From contig NZ_MEHT01000046.1 in assembly GCF_001870675.1 (NCBI RefSeq), forward strand, positions 62,001-126,000: a stretch of 64,000 bases of DNA, read 5' to 3'. Below the pieces are notes generated by a model. That model did not search any database. It saw only the letters and a program-made list of their open reading frames with translations, and was not told the origin of the DNA. Shown here one piece after another: positions 46,201 to 54,133 of the stretch (its first letter is position 1; each line of letters begins with the position of its first letter). The position numbers and the translations under genes were made by a program. This DNA comes from Roseinatronobacter thiooxidans (GTDB lineage: Bacteria; Pseudomonadota; Alphaproteobacteria; Rhodobacterales; Rhodobacteraceae).

Positions 46201-46905
46201 GAAGTTGGTTCCTGTGCCGGAACCATATTTGAACAGGCGCGCTTCGCGCACCCAAAGATCCATGATGCCGCCGTCATTCACCAGATCATCGCTGACACTC
46301 TGGATGAAACAGGCATGCGGCTGGGGGTGTTCATAGCTGGATTTCGACTTCACCAGCTTGTGGGTAAAGGGGTCCACATAGAAATGGCCCTGTGACGGCC
46401 CATCAATGCCATACGCCCAATGCAGACCAGTGTTGAACCATTGCGGGCTGTTGGGCGCGGCCATTTGTGCGGCCAGCATGAAGCGCATTTCATCAAAATA
46501 GGTTTGCGCATCGGATTCGGTGGCGAAATAGCCGCCCTTCCAGCCCCAATAGCACCAGGCGCCTGCCAGACGGTCAAACACCTGCTTGGCCGACGATTCG
46601 CCTATGTAGCGCGCATCTTCCGGCAGGTCTTTCAGCGCGGCCTCATCCGCGACCGAGCGCCACAGGAATTCTGGCACACCCTCTTCTGCCACGCGCTTCA
46701 GCCGCGCGGGCACACCGGCCTTGCGGAAATATTTTTGGGCAATGACGTCAGAGGCCACTTGCGACCAGCCCGATGGCACCTCAACCGCGTCATTGCGGAA
46801 CACCACTGTGCCATCAGGGTTGCGGATTTCCGAAACCGTGGTGGTGAAGTCCAGTGCCGCATAAGCGTCTTTGTTGCTTGTGGTGAAATGCCGCTCGATG
46901 ATCAT
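43258..46905 (-). CDS. nrdJ: Coenzyme-B12-dependent (class II) ribonucleotide reductase
   Basis: It makes deoxyribonucleotides using adenosylcobalamin, with or without oxygen. The 1215-residue protein is full length for the long NrdJ type. Visible are [40 protein letters not shown], the central active-site region [20 protein letters not shown], the [20 protein letters not shown] block, and a C-terminal Cys-rich tail (CGECG and CMKCNTCGG) for thiol re-reduction. The N-terminus ([19 protein letters not shown]) is typical. No cobalamin riboswitch is recognised upstream. No other RNR gene is in the window. Confidence 0.97.
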   Translation of the reverse strand: MIIERHFTTSNKDAYAALDFTTTVSEIRNPDGTVVFRNDAVEVPSGWSQVASDVIAQKYFRKAGVPARLKRVAEEGVPEFLWRSVADEAALKDLPEDARYIGESSAKQVFDRLAGAWCYWGWKGGYFATESDAQTYFDEMRFMLAAQMAAPNSPQWFNTGLHWAYGIDGPSQGHFYVDPFTHKLVKSKSSYEHPQPHACFIQSVSDDLVNDGGIMDLWVREARLFKYGSGTGTNFSSLRGQGEKLSGGGKSSGLMGFLKIGDRAAGAIKSGGTTRRAAKMVICDMDHPDIEEFINWKVIEEQKVASLVAGSKLHEARLNEIFGAIRAWDGSTEDAVDPTKNPALKAAIKSAKKSMIPETYIGRVLQYARQGYDSIEFPTYDTDWDSEAYVSVSGQNSNNSVRVTDAFLKAVKDDADWELLRRTDGKVAKTIKARELWDQVGHAAWACADPGIQFHDTVNAWHTCPADGAIRGSNPCSEYMFLDDTACNLASMNLLKFYDGKVFNAEGYMHATRLWTITLEISVMMAQFPSKEIAQRSYEFRTLGLGYANIGGLLMNMGFGYDSDEGRALCGALTALMTGVAYATSAEMAAELGAFPGYKKNADHMLRVIRNHRRAAYADASYEGVNIAPLALDAANCPEARLVELARAAWDEALSLGEAHGYRNAQSTVIAPTGTIGLVMDCDTTGIEPDFALVKFKKLAGGGYFKIINQSVPAALRKLGYRESDVGEIIAYAVGHGSLGQAPGINHTSLLGHGFGAAEIQKIEAALPSAFDIRFVFNQWTLGEAFCRETLGIPVSELNNPGFDLLRHLGFTKAQIDAANDHVCGTMTLEGAPHLKAEHYSVFDCANPCGKKGTRYLSVNSHIYMMAAAQSFISGAISKTINMPNSATIEETLAAYELSWSLGIKANALYRDGSKLSQPLAAALIEDDAEAEEILESGSQQEKAQVLAEKIVEKIIVKEVIRRHREKLPERRKGYTQKAIVGGHKVYLRTGEYSSGKLGEIFIDMHKEGAGFRAMMNNFAIAVSVGLQYGVPLEEFVDAFTFTRFEPAGMVQGNDSIKNATSILDYIFRELAVSYLDRTDLAHVKPSGTAFDDLGAGENEGQANISELSDGAASRSLEVLRQISSTGYLRKRLPQELHVLQGGQAATGYSTDGNTAVAFETREVETVSIAPLDARAKARMQGYEGDPCGECGNYTLVRNGTCMKCNTCGGTSGCS

Positions 46906-47299
46906 CTGCCTATCCTTTTCATCTCTATTCGCTGCGCCAGTTAACCCTGGCCTGTCACAACACAGGACACACAGCAGAAAGTGCGCGCTGCTGCGCGGCT
47001 TTCATTGTTCGGTTATTGGCCGAAACTACTCTTCGCTGTTATGTTTTCGTCTAGGCACTTTCACGCTTGACTACATGTTGTGCTCTGCGTCGTCATAGGC
47101 ACAAGGTGACGTAATTGAGCACAACCGTCAACACTTTTTCCTTCAAATTTTGTACCCACTCACAGCTCTCGCGTGGCAGGTTCAAAGGGAGGACAAAACA
47201 GCTTGTGAAAACAGGCCGCATCGCATTTCTGGTGTTGCACACGCGCCGCACCGAAGAAATTTATGACACCATGTTTATCTGAGAGCTTGATCAAAACCG
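46906..47299. other. Leader and gene-free region upstream of nrdJ
   Basis: This 394-bp region must hold the nrdJ promoter. On the minus strand there is a TTGACG-like -35 in the stretch near 47130 and a possible stem (GAAAG with CTTTC around GCGC arms) at about 46977-47005. A partial match to the NrdR box consensus occurs at 47069-47082 (11 of 14 by eye) but I cannot find its expected second copy. Base composition becomes AT-richer beyond 47100. Confidence 0.4.
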
Positions 47300-47635
47300 T
47301 TATACCTCTGGCTGCAAGTCCATTGCGGCTGCAGGGTGTTGTCCCACGGTCGAAACGCAGAGCAAAACAACCTCGTCTTGCGACAAACAGCCGGTCAGGA
47401 CGATTCGTCCAAATGACAAACAATGGACACTCTCGAAGAGGGCTGGCGACTGGCTTTCGTCTTGAGCGACGCTGCATGTCTCTGCCAGATGTGACGATCT
47501 ACATAGATAGTCTTCGACTGCACGCCATTGCTCAGCAAAAGCTAAATCCAAACAATTATATTTATCGACAAAATCACTTACCGATTTGTGATACACAATG
47601 GTCCGATAGACGGGGGCACTGGGTGGCTGACTCAT
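47300..47635 (-). CDS. Hypothetical protein in low-GC stretch
   Basis: An open reading of 111 codons that I do not recognise. It starts MSQPPSAPVYRTIVYHKS with a plausible AAGG ribosome binding site, and the first 60 residues (VSDFVDKYNCLDLAFAEQWR and onward) have normal protein-like composition; the second half is Cys- and Val-rich and less convincing. Overlapping frames on both strands are also open, so this could be a decayed gene. The region is poorer in GC than its surroundings and lies between nrdJ and a tRNA gene, a common place for transferred DNA. Confidence 0.3.
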   Translation of the reverse strand: MSQPPSAPVYRTIVYHKSVSDFVDKYNCLDLAFAEQWRAVEDYLCRSSHLAETCSVAQDESQSPALFESVHCLSFGRIVLTGCLSQDEVVLLCVSTVGQHPAAAMDLQPEV

Positions 47636-48013
47636 TTACCTTGCCTTTCTAATACAGCGGTCCAAGCGGCAACGAGCCGCTTGAAAGTTAAATTCCTTCT
47701 CCCCCGAGCTTGTGTTGAGCGCGTCTGCGTAATGCGCACGCCCGACCGTTCAATCCATGTCACTCCGTTTAATCAGAGCATGTTGACCGGCTCCCACCAG
47801 TAGTCGCTTTGCACACCACCCCTAAGACTAACCTTCTATATTTGGTGGTTAACTCACTGACTGAGCACAATCAGTCGTTTTCAAAGTAGAGTCGTCAACG
47901 ACTATTTTTGCACGAAAGCTATGAAAATTAACTTGACGTTCAGCAGCACCCCGTAAGTGCCGACAAAGACTCAAAAGTTAATGTTTGGCTGCGCTGTCGA
48001 GAGGGTGAAAAGC
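47636..48013. other. Gene-free, AT-rich stretch with several small hairpins
   Basis: No supported gene. Hairpins seen: AAGCGGC with GCCGCTT at about 47664-47682, GACTGA with TCAGTC at about 47860-47877, and AGTCGT with ACGACT (47890-47903) followed by ATTTTT, which could terminate plus-strand transcription. The composition and lack of genes fit a remnant of inserted DNA. Confidence 0.4.
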
Positions 48014-48047
48014 AAAAAGACCGTTGCTTCGCAGCAACGGTCTTTTT
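48014..48047 (-). terminator. Strong intrinsic terminator of tRNA-Gly
   Basis: AAAAAGACCGTTGC (48014-48027) and GCAACGGTCTTTTT (48034-48047) form a perfect 14-bp stem with a 6-nt loop. On the minus strand it begins 4 nt after the tRNA 3' end. It is symmetrical and works both ways. Confidence 0.92.
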
Positions 48048-48050
48048 GAT

Positions 48051-48125
48051 TGGAGCGGGCGATGAGATTCGAACTCACGACCCTAACCTTGGCAAGGTTA
48101 TGCTCTACCCCTGAGCTACGCCCGC
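48051..48125 (-). tRNA. tRNA-Gly (anticodon GCC)
   Basis: A 75-nt cloverleaf on the minus strand, including encoded CCA (TGG at 48051-48053). The acceptor stem is GCGGGCG with CGCCCGC, the D-arm contains AGCTCAGGGGTAGAGC, the anticodon stem is TAACC/GGTTA with loop TTGCCAA (anticodon GCC), and the T-loop is GTTCGAATC. It is a single-gene unit with its own terminator. Confidence 0.97.
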
Positions 48126-48289
48126 GTCCTTTGGGTGAGTGCGATCTACAAACTATCCCCCTGCGCCGCAAGAGGGAAAACCACACAATCACAGATTTTT
48201 TCATCGCACCCCATAAGAGCGCCCATGTCACAGCCCATTTACCTTTTCGCGGTATCAAAGGGCCATGTGTCAAAGATAGCGAGGCTACC

Positions 48290-48502
48290 ATGCAAGAGTC
48301 GACGATCACCGCCAAAGGCGCGCGCCACGAAACCGCCGATATGCTGCGACTGGAGGATTTGCGCCGCTTGCGCGCGCTTGAAGGCAGTCTTGCCCGGATC
48401 GACAGCCCCCCTGCCCCGCGCCGCACACCAAATATGATGCAGCGCGCGGCGCAAGCCATTGTCAGGCTGCTGCTCAATCGCGGAAGTTTCGGCTATCCTT
48501 GA
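48290..48502 (+). CDS. Small hypothetical basic protein
   Basis: A 70-residue reading starting at ATG 48290 behind GAGG. The protein starts MQESTITAKGARHETADMLR, is rich in Arg and Leu (LRLEDLRRLRALEGSLARID) and is likely helical. I do not recognise a family. Its last 29 bp overlap the 3' end of the convergent DnaJ gene. Reasonable start signals and composition favour a real gene, but support is limited. Confidence 0.4.
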   Translation: MQESTITAKGARHETADMLRLEDLRRLRALEGSLARIDSPPAPRRTPNMMQRAAQAIVRLLLNRGSFGYP

Positions 48503-49109
48503 TCTGGTCCCACGCCCAGACAACTTCTTGTAGCCTGTCTTCATCGGTGCGCGCGCCTGCGTTCCTGTCGGGGTGCAGGTCTTTCACCAGACTTTTATAT
48601 TGCTTGCGGATATCTGTCCGCGACCAGCTGTCGCGCGCATCCAGTATTTCCAGCGCCTTGCGTTCTGTTGCAGGCAATTTGCGTGTGCCGCCCATGCGCG
48701 ATTCACGGCCCGGGTTTTGCGTGGCCTTGTCGCCCAATACCTGATGCGGGTCTTCAATGCCCAAGCGCTGCCATGCCAGCCGTTCGTCATTATTGCCCAG
48801 CGGCTTGGTGGACCGGCCCCAAACCCTGTCCCGCTCCATCTCGTCCATCATCTCGGCTTCGGTCTGGCCTTCGAAATAGTTCCATTTCAGGTTGTATTCG
48901 CGGGCGTGATCTTTGCAGAACCAGATGTATTCGGTCAGCATATCGGGTGATTTCGGGCAGCGATACTTGCCATCCTCGTCGCAGCCCGGATGTTCGCACT
49001 GGCGCACGGATGTTTCCCACGCGCCAGACATGCCACGGCGGCCACGCGTGCGTTTTTTCTTATCCGTCGAGGCGCGGATGTCGAAATCGAAAAGGGGTTT
49101 GCGGTCCAT
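48474..49109 (-). CDS. Protein with C-terminal J-domain
   Basis: A 211-residue co-chaperone-like protein with the J-domain at the C-terminus, unlike classical DnaJ. The domain spans about residues 148-208 and holds the HPD motif in SLVKDLHPDRNAGARTDEDR, which stimulates DnaK ATPase. The N-terminal part has a possible zinc site (RQCEHPGCDEDGKYRC, and FCKDHAREYN). Such proteins are conserved in alphaproteobacteria next to bolA, as here where it is divergent from the BolA gene. The specific client is unknown. Confidence 0.88.
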   Translation of the reverse strand: MDRKPLFDFDIRASTDKKKRTRGRRGMSGAWETSVRQCEHPGCDEDGKYRCPKSPDMLTEYIWFCKDHAREYNLKWNYFEGQTEAEMMDEMERDRVWGRSTKPLGNNDERLAWQRLGIEDPHQVLGDKATQNPGRESRMGGTRKLPATERKALEILDARDSWSRTDIRKQYKSLVKDLHPDRNAGARTDEDRLQEVVWAWDQIKDSRNFRD

Positions 49110-49229
49110 GCGGTATCCTGTGCGGCCTGTAATCTTGTGCTGGGATCGAAAGCGCGGGGAAGTCCCCTTTCCGATCCGGAGGCAGCAGTCTAGATATGTT
49201 TGGCAAATGATTGAAGAGGGAAGACAGCC

Positions 49230-49490
49230 ATGATGCGACTTTGTGAAGAAATCGAGGCGCGACTAAATGATGCATTCACCCCGCAAGAGCTGCATGTCGA
49301 GGATGACAGCGAAAGCCATCGCGGCCATGGCGGCTGGCGCGAGGGGGGCGAGACACATTTCAATGTGAAGATTCGCGCCCCCGGTTTTGCCACCATGTCG
49401 CGCCTGCAACGCCACCGCGCGGTACATGCCGCCCTGGGGGCCGATCTTGTGGGCCGAATCCATGCGCTTGCGCTGGATATCGACGCCTGA
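49230..49490 (+). CDS. BolA family protein
   Basis: An 86-residue BolA/IbaG-type protein that would bind Fe-S clusters together with a monothiol glutaredoxin. The core reads VEDDSESHRGHGGWREGGETHF, with the conserved His residues and the GGETHF signature, followed by RLQRHRAVHAALGADLV. There are two consecutive ATG codons (49230, 49233). It is divergent from the J-domain gene, which fits the common dnaJ-like/bolA pairing in this order. Confidence 0.88.
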   Translation: MMRLCEEIEARLNDAFTPQELHVEDDSESHRGHGGWREGGETHFNVKIRAPGFATMSRLQRHRAVHAALGADLVGRIHALALDIDA

Positions 49491-49511
49491 CCCTGCCCCG
49501 CCGCTGCGGCG

Positions 49512-49907
49512 TCACTCGTCCTTGCGCGGTGCGAACATAGGCTCCCTGCGGTTGTCATATATGGGCCTGTCAGCGCTGGGGCTGTCTATGGCGGGGGGCT
49601 CCACATAGTCCGGGCGGGGTTCAAAACTGGGGCGCACGGTGTCTGTGCCGACAACATGTTCGGCCAGTTGTTCTGCCTTTTGCCTGCGAAAGATCAGCAG
49701 ATGGTTTTGCACCACAGTCTTGCCTGTCAGGCCCTTGCGTTCTTCGCTGGGCAGACATTCGCTGCGGCAATATTCCCACCCCTCAGACGACAATTCATTT
49801 AAAAGGGTTGTTATTTCATGGGCATACCGCTCGGCCGGGGTTTTCAACCCCTTGATTTTCTGACCGCGAAGCGGTGCGGGCAGGGCAAGATACTCGTACA
49901 ATTGCAT
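49512..49907 (-). CDS. DUF4177 domain protein
   Basis: A 131-residue protein whose first 80 residues match DUF4177 (YEYLALPAP at the start, ITTLLNELSSEGWEYCRSEC, then VQNHLLIFRRQ). The tail from about residue 85 is Pro/Asp-rich and looks disordered. The function is unknown. It converges on the BolA gene (21-nt gap) and is divergent from the MarR gene, sharing a 235-bp region with a TTGCA-AA-TGCAA dyad. Confidence 0.75.
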   Translation of the reverse strand: MQLYEYLALPAPLRGQKIKGLKTPAERYAHEITTLLNELSSEGWEYCRSECLPSEERKGLTGKTVVQNHLLIFRRQKAEQLAEHVVGTDTVRPSFEPRPDYVEPPAIDSPSADRPIYDNRREPMFAPRKDE

Positions 49908-50054
49908 TGGCAGTCCTGTCTTGGCAACTTATCGCAGCGCAGCTTGTACGACATTGCCGCGCGACGCAACACCACAGTTTTTGGCCCGCCACAGCATATC
50001 GGCGGCCGGGCACGACCGGCCAGCTGGTCCTGTCGCGCCAGATGGCCAGATTGG

Positions 50055-50066
50055 TTGCAAATGCAA
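50055..50066. promoter_or_regulatory. Candidate MarR operator dyad
   Basis: TTGCA (50055-50059), AA, TGCAA (50062-50066), a perfect 5-bp dyad 77 nt upstream of the MarR gene in a divergent region. MarR proteins often bind such dyads near their own promoter. Confidence 0.3.
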
Positions 50067-50142
50067 TGATTCTGGCTATGGTGACACGGCACCAAGGCAG
50101 GCACGCCGCGCCTTTCACATGCAGCAACAAAGGGCATCCGCC

Positions 50143-50613
50143 ATGAAAGACAATGTCCAGCTTGACGGGTTTTTCCCCTATAAACTGGCCATCGCCGCCG
50201 AAGCCTTCTCGCGCTGCCTGATGAATGTCTATGGGCGCCGCTACGGGCTAAGCCGCGAGGAATGGCGGCTGTTGTTCCTGCTTGCAGGGGTCAAGGAGAT
50301 GACCTCGCTTGAATTGGGCCAGCGCACCACGCTGGACAAGGTGCAGGTCAGCCGCGCGGCACAGAGGCTGGAAGAAAAGGGCCTGATTTCGCGCGCGATT
50401 GCGCAAAGCGACCGGCGTTTGCGGCTATATGCCTGCACTTCTACCGGCAAAGCGCTGTTTGCCGAAATCCTGCCACAGGTTGAAACACAGGCCAGCGATA
50501 TTCTGCGCGCCATGCCCCCGCCCGACCGCGCCGCGCTGGAACAAGGGCTGGCGGCCTTGTTGTACGCAATCGAGAGCACGCAACCCCAGACCACAGATCA
50601 ACCGCTGGCGTGA
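50143..50613 (+). CDS. MarR family transcriptional regulator
   Basis: A 156-residue winged HTH regulator. The fold reads YGLSREEWRLLFLLAGVKEM, then LGQRTTLDKVQVSRAAQRLE (recognition helix) and the wing AIAQSDRRLRLYACTSTGKA. ATG 50143 follows AAAGGG with fit spacing. It precedes a cupin-type XRE regulator by 140 nt, followed by an FAH-family hydrolase, so control of aromatic or related catabolism is possible but inferred. The inducing ligand is unknown. Confidence 0.88.
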   Translation: MKDNVQLDGFFPYKLAIAAEAFSRCLMNVYGRRYGLSREEWRLLFLLAGVKEMTSLELGQRTTLDKVQVSRAAQRLEEKGLISRAIAQSDRRLRLYACTSTGKALFAEILPQVETQASDILRAMPPPDRAALEQGLAALLYAIESTQPQTTDQPLA

Positions 50614-50753
50614 CGCGCTTGCGCTTTGGCCCGTCCAGCAGAACCCCAAGATCAACGTGTTATTTGGGTTGCTTCGGTTTATACTCTGGTGAAACACGCG
50701 CCCCGCACAGACGCCAAAACTGGCGACAGGCGCAGAATTCTTTCGGAGTCAGC

Positions 50754-51407
50754 ATGCCCCAGACCGCAAAGCAGACCAGCAGCAAAGCCACGCTGATGCA
50801 AGACCCCCACCGCCTGCGCGAGGAGCGCGAAAAAGTGCTGGAGGTGGCGATCGGCCGCGAATTGCGCGCATTCCGGCGGCAAAAAAGCATGACAGTGGCC
50901 GAACTTGCGGCAATTACAGGGCTGTCTATCGGGATGCTTTCCAAGATCGAGAATGGCAACACATCGCCCTCTCTGACCACGCTGCAAACACTGGCCCATG
51001 CCCTGAGTGTGCCGCTGACATCTTTCTTTCGGGGCTTTGAAGAACACCGCGAGGCGGTGCATACCAAAGCCGGTGAAGGGGTCGAGATAGAGCGCGCGGG
51101 CACGCGGGCGGGGCACCAATACAATCTGCTGGGTCATATCGGGGCGAATGCCAGCGGGGTAATGGTGGAACCCTATCTGATTACCCTGAACACCCGCGCC
51201 GATATTTTCCCAACCTTCCAACATGCCGGAATCGAGACGATTTACATGCTGGAAGGGGAATTGCTGTATCGCCACAGCGACCAGCTGTACCATTTGCGCC
51301 CCGGTGACACGTTATTCTTTGACGCAGACGCCCCGCATGGCCCCGAAGGGCTGGAAAAACTGCCTGCGCGCTATCTGTCGATTATCGCCTATCCGCAAAA
51401 CGGCTGA
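50754..51407 (+). CDS. XRE–cupin transcriptional regulator
   Basis: A 217-residue regulator with an N-terminal XRE HTH (about residues 30-85; MTVAELAAITGLSIGMLSKI) and a C-terminal cupin_2 domain (about 145-215; FPTFQHAGIETIYMLEGELL, then LRPGDTLFFDADAPHGPE). This SutR/PuuR-like design usually senses a small molecule in the cupin. ATG 50754 is supported by CGGAG. It lies 86 nt before the FAH-family hydrolase gene, which may be its target. Confidence 0.9.
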   Translation: MPQTAKQTSSKATLMQDPHRLREEREKVLEVAIGRELRAFRRQKSMTVAELAAITGLSIGMLSKIENGNTSPSLTTLQTLAHALSVPLTSFFRGFEEHREAVHTKAGEGVEIERAGTRAGHQYNLLGHIGANASGVMVEPYLITLNTRADIFPTFQHAGIETIYMLEGELLYRHSDQLYHLRPGDTLFFDADAPHGPEGLEKLPARYLSIIAYPQNG

Positions 51408-51493
51408 TCCGCTGCGCGGCAGGGGCGTTGCGGCACCGGCACAGGGCCGTTATGACCTGCGAAGCGCGACTGCGAACCATAGGGGGGAGAGCC

Positions 51494-52345
51494 ATGAAAT
51501 TGCTGCGTTGGGGCCAGATCGGGCAGGAAAAACCCGCCATGCTGGATGCGCAAGGCATAGCCCGCGACCTGTCAGGGCTGGTGCCGGATATTGCAGGGCC
51601 GGTGCTGTCTGATACAGGGCTTGCAATGCTGCGCGCGCTGGACCCGGACACCCTGCCAGAAGTGCCCAAGGATGCCCGCCTTGGCGTCTGCGTGGGCGGC
51701 ACGGGCAAGGTGATCTGCATCGGGCTGAACTATTCCGACCACGCCGCCGAAACAGGCGCCAAAGTGCCGCCAGAGCCGATCACCTTCATGAAGGCCACCT
51801 CGGCGCTATGCGGGCCGAATGATCCGATCATCATTCCCGCAGGGTCCACAAAGACCGATTGGGAAGTGGAACTGGCGATCATCATTGGCACAACCGCGCG
51901 CTATGTCCAACAGGCCGATGCCTTTGGCCATATCGCGGGCTATACCATCGGCAATGATGTCAGCGAACGCGACTGGCAGGCGCATCGCTCGGGGCAATGG
52001 ACGAAGGGCAAAAGCTCGGACAATTTCGGGCCGGTGGGGCCGTGGCTGGTCACCCGCGACGAGGTGCCGGACCCGCAAAACCTGCGTCTGTGGCTAAGTG
52101 TGAACGGCGAGAGAATGCAGGATGGGACCACGGCCACAATGGTCTATGGTGTGGGGTTTCTGGTCAGCTATCTCAGCCAGTTTTTCACCCTGCACCCCGG
52201 TGACATTATCATGACCGGAACGCCCCCCGGTGTGGGGCTGGGAATGACGCCGCCACGCTACCTCTCGTCCGGCGATGTGGTGGAGTTGGGCATTGACGGG
52301 CTGGGCCAGCAGCGACAGGACGTGATCGCTGACCCAAGGGGATAG
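51494..52345 (+). CDS. Fumarylacetoacetate hydrolase family protein
   Basis: A 283-residue FAH-fold enzyme. The N-terminal half has CIGLNYSDHAAETG, and the catalytic domain has PPEPITFMKATSALCGPND, the metal-binding Glu pair in DWEVELAIIIG, TIGNDVSERDWQ and the loop MTGTPPGVGLGM. Family members cleave C-C bonds or decarboxylate 2-oxo acids (2-hydroxyhepta-2,4-diene-1,7-dioate isomerase, acylpyruvase, ureidoglycolate lyase). The substrate is not decided here; the nearby urea importer is on the other strand and not direct evidence. ATG 51494 follows a G-rich Shine-Dalgarno. Confidence 0.88.
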   Translation: MKLLRWGQIGQEKPAMLDAQGIARDLSGLVPDIAGPVLSDTGLAMLRALDPDTLPEVPKDARLGVCVGGTGKVICIGLNYSDHAAETGAKVPPEPITFMKATSALCGPNDPIIIPAGSTKTDWEVELAIIIGTTARYVQQADAFGHIAGYTIGNDVSERDWQAHRSGQWTKGKSSDNFGPVGPWLVTRDEVPDPQNLRLWLSVNGERMQDGTTATMVYGVGFLVSYLSQFFTLHPGDIIMTGTPPGVGLGMTPPRYLSSGDVVELGIDGLGQQRQDVIADPRG

Positions 52346-52444
52346 GACAGCCCCCTGAAGCGCACTGCCACCAGCGCCAAGGCGGTGTGGGAATTTTGGG
52401 GCTGCTTTGCCGGGCTTCGCGGACGCTGGCTTTCTGGGGGAAAA

Positions 52445-52612
52445 GCCGCGTAGCGTCGGGCCGCGGTGCGGCGATGCTCGCCCTCTGCTACAGCGCTTTA
52501 TGCTGGCCAAATCCGCGCAAGAACAAGGCTTTGCGCGTAGCCAAGCCAAATCGCCGTGCCGTGGGTGCGACCCGGCGATGCGCGGCGGCGCTTCGCGCCT
52601 TTGTTCCGCGCA
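52445..52612. repeat. Dispersed intergenic repeat, copy B
   Basis: Second copy of the element at 17053-17221, same orientation. It keeps GCGTCGGGCCG, TTTATGCTGGCCAAATCCGC, AGCCAAATCGCCGTGCC and the ATCGCCG/CGGCGAT outer stem. It occupies most of the 285-bp gap between the convergent FAH-family and urtE genes; the rest of that gap holds nothing I can name. Confidence 0.85.
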
Positions 52613-52630
52613 AGGTATGCCCCCAAGCCC

Positions 52631-53326
52631 TCAGATCGACACCCGTTCCAGAATTTCCTGCTTGGTGACAGCATTCGCGGGTTTGGCCAGAACCACCTCG
52701 CCCCGGTTCAGCACGCAGAATTCATCGGCCAGCCCATAGGCGAAATCGAAATACTGCTCGACCAGCACGATGGCGATTTCGCCTTCACTGCGCAAAAGCT
52801 CGATCACCTTGCCGATCTGCTTGATGATATTGGGCTGGATGCCCTCGGTCGGTTCATCCAGCAGCAGCACTTTGGGGCGCGCGATCAGGGCGCGGGCGAT
52901 GGCAAGCTGTTGTTGCTGCCCGCCCGACAAATCCCCCCCGCGCCGGTCTTTCATTTGCTCCAGCACCGGAAACAGATCGTAAATCCGCTCTGGTATCCGG
53001 TGTTCAGAGCGGGGCAGGCAGGCAAAGCCGGTTTGCAGATTCTCGGTCACTGTCAGAAGCGGAAATATCTCGCGCCCTTGCGGCACATAGGCGATTCCGG
53101 CCTGCGCTGCTTGGGCGGCACTGGGGTGGTGCAAGACCTTCCCCTCCAGCGTCAGCGTTCCGCCAGAATAAGGGTGCCGCCCCGCAATCGCGCGCAGCAG
53201 GCTTGTTTTGCCCACGCCATTGGTGCCCATCACAGCTGTGACGGCCCCCACGCGCGCCTGAAGCGAGACGCCCCACAGGATTTGCGATGCCCCGTAATGC
53301 AGGGTCAGATTGTCAACTTTCAGCAT
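52631..53326 (-). CDS. urtE: Urea ABC transporter ATPase UrtE
   Basis: LivF-type ATPase of the urea importer, 231 residues. Walker A is MGTNGVGKTS, the signature LSGGQQQQLAIARAL, Walker B KVLLLDEPTEGIQ and the switch region VLVEQYFDFAYGLAD, the QYF being typical of UrtE. ATG 53326 is chosen because the family starts ML-x-V-D-x-L. It is the last gene of the urtABCDE operon, 66 nt after urtD. Confidence 0.95.
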   Translation of the reverse strand: MLKVDNLTLHYGASQILWGVSLQARVGAVTAVMGTNGVGKTSLLRAIAGRHPYSGGTLTLEGKVLHHPSAAQAAQAGIAYVPQGREIFPLLTVTENLQTGFACLPRSEHRIPERIYDLFPVLEQMKDRRGGDLSGGQQQQLAIARALIARPKVLLLDEPTEGIQPNIIKQIGKVIELLRSEGEIAIVLVEQYFDFAYGLADEFCVLNRGEVVLAKPANAVTKQEILERVSI

Positions 53327-53392
53327 CCCGCCCCCTTGTGGCCACCAAACCCAGAGGTCCCGGCGCAAGGCCGGGACTGCGCTGGCTTTGCT

Positions 53393-54133
53393 TCAGCGCC
53401 CCAGATACACATCAATCACCTGCTGGTTTTTCGTAACATGGTCCAGTGACCCTTCGGCCAGAACCGCGCCTTCATGCAGCACAGTGACGCGGCACTCCAG
53501 CCTGCGGATGAATTCCATGTCATGTTCAATCACCACCACTGCGCGGGTTTTGGCGGCGCGTTTCAATAGGTCGGTCGTGTGTTCGCGCTCGGCCGGGGTC
53601 ATGCCAGCGGCGGGTTCATCGACCAACAAAAGGCGCGGGTCTTGCGCCAGCAACATGCCGATTTCCAGCCATTGCTTTTGCCCATGGCTCAGATCGCCCG
53701 CGCGGTGGGCCAGCCGGTCGGACAGGCCAATCTCTTCGGCCAGCTCCACAATCCTTGCGCGGTCACTCTCGGCGGCTTTCCAGATCAGCACAGAAAACGG
53801 CCCGCGCTTGTTCTTCAGCGCCATGGCCAGATTATCATGCACGGATTGATCTTCAAACACAGTCGGTTTCTGGAACTTGCGGCCAACCCCCGCTTTCGCA
53901 ATCTGGCTTTCCGAGAGTTTCAGCAGATCGATCGAGCGTTCGCCCCACAGGACTTTGCCAGTATCGGGGCGGGTCTTGCCGGTGACAATATCCATAAAGG
54001 TGGTTTTGCCCGCGCCATTGGGGCCGATCACCGCGCGCAATTCAGGCTCTCCGATTGCGATTGACAGGTTGTTGATGGCGCGAAACCCGTCGAATGTGAC
54101 CGACACGCCAGAGACTTCGAGAAGCGTGCTCAT
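53393..54133 (-). CDS. urtD: Urea ABC transporter ATPase UrtD
   Basis: LivG-type ATPase, 246 residues. VTFDGFRAINNLSIAI is the family N-terminus, Walker A IGPNGAGKTT, the signature LSHGQKQWLEIGMLL (UrtD proteins have Ser-His rather than Ser-Gly) and Walker B RLLLVDEPAAGMTPAE. ATG 54133 overlaps the urtC stop codon (4 nt). It pairs with UrtE to energise the UrtBC permease. Confidence 0.95.
   Translation of the reverse strand: MSTLLEVSGVSVTFDGFRAINNLSIAIGEPELRAVIGPNGAGKTTFMDIVTGKTRPDTGKVLWGERSIDLLKLSESQIAKAGVGRKFQKPTVFEDQSVHDNLAMALKNKRGPFSVLIWKAAESDRARIVELAEEIGLSDRLAHRAGDLSHGQKQWLEIGMLLAQDPRLLLVDEPAAGMTPAEREHTTDLLKRAAKTRAVVVIEHDMEFIRRLECRVTVLHEGAVLAEGSLDHVTKNQQVIDVYLGR

Noticed and set aside
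47069-47082. NrdR box upstream of nrdJ
   Set aside because: Only a partial match by eye, and the second box expected about three helical turns away is missing.
46906-47160. Cobalamin riboswitch upstream of nrdJ
   Set aside because: No B12 box or the surrounding helices could be recognised on the minus strand leader.
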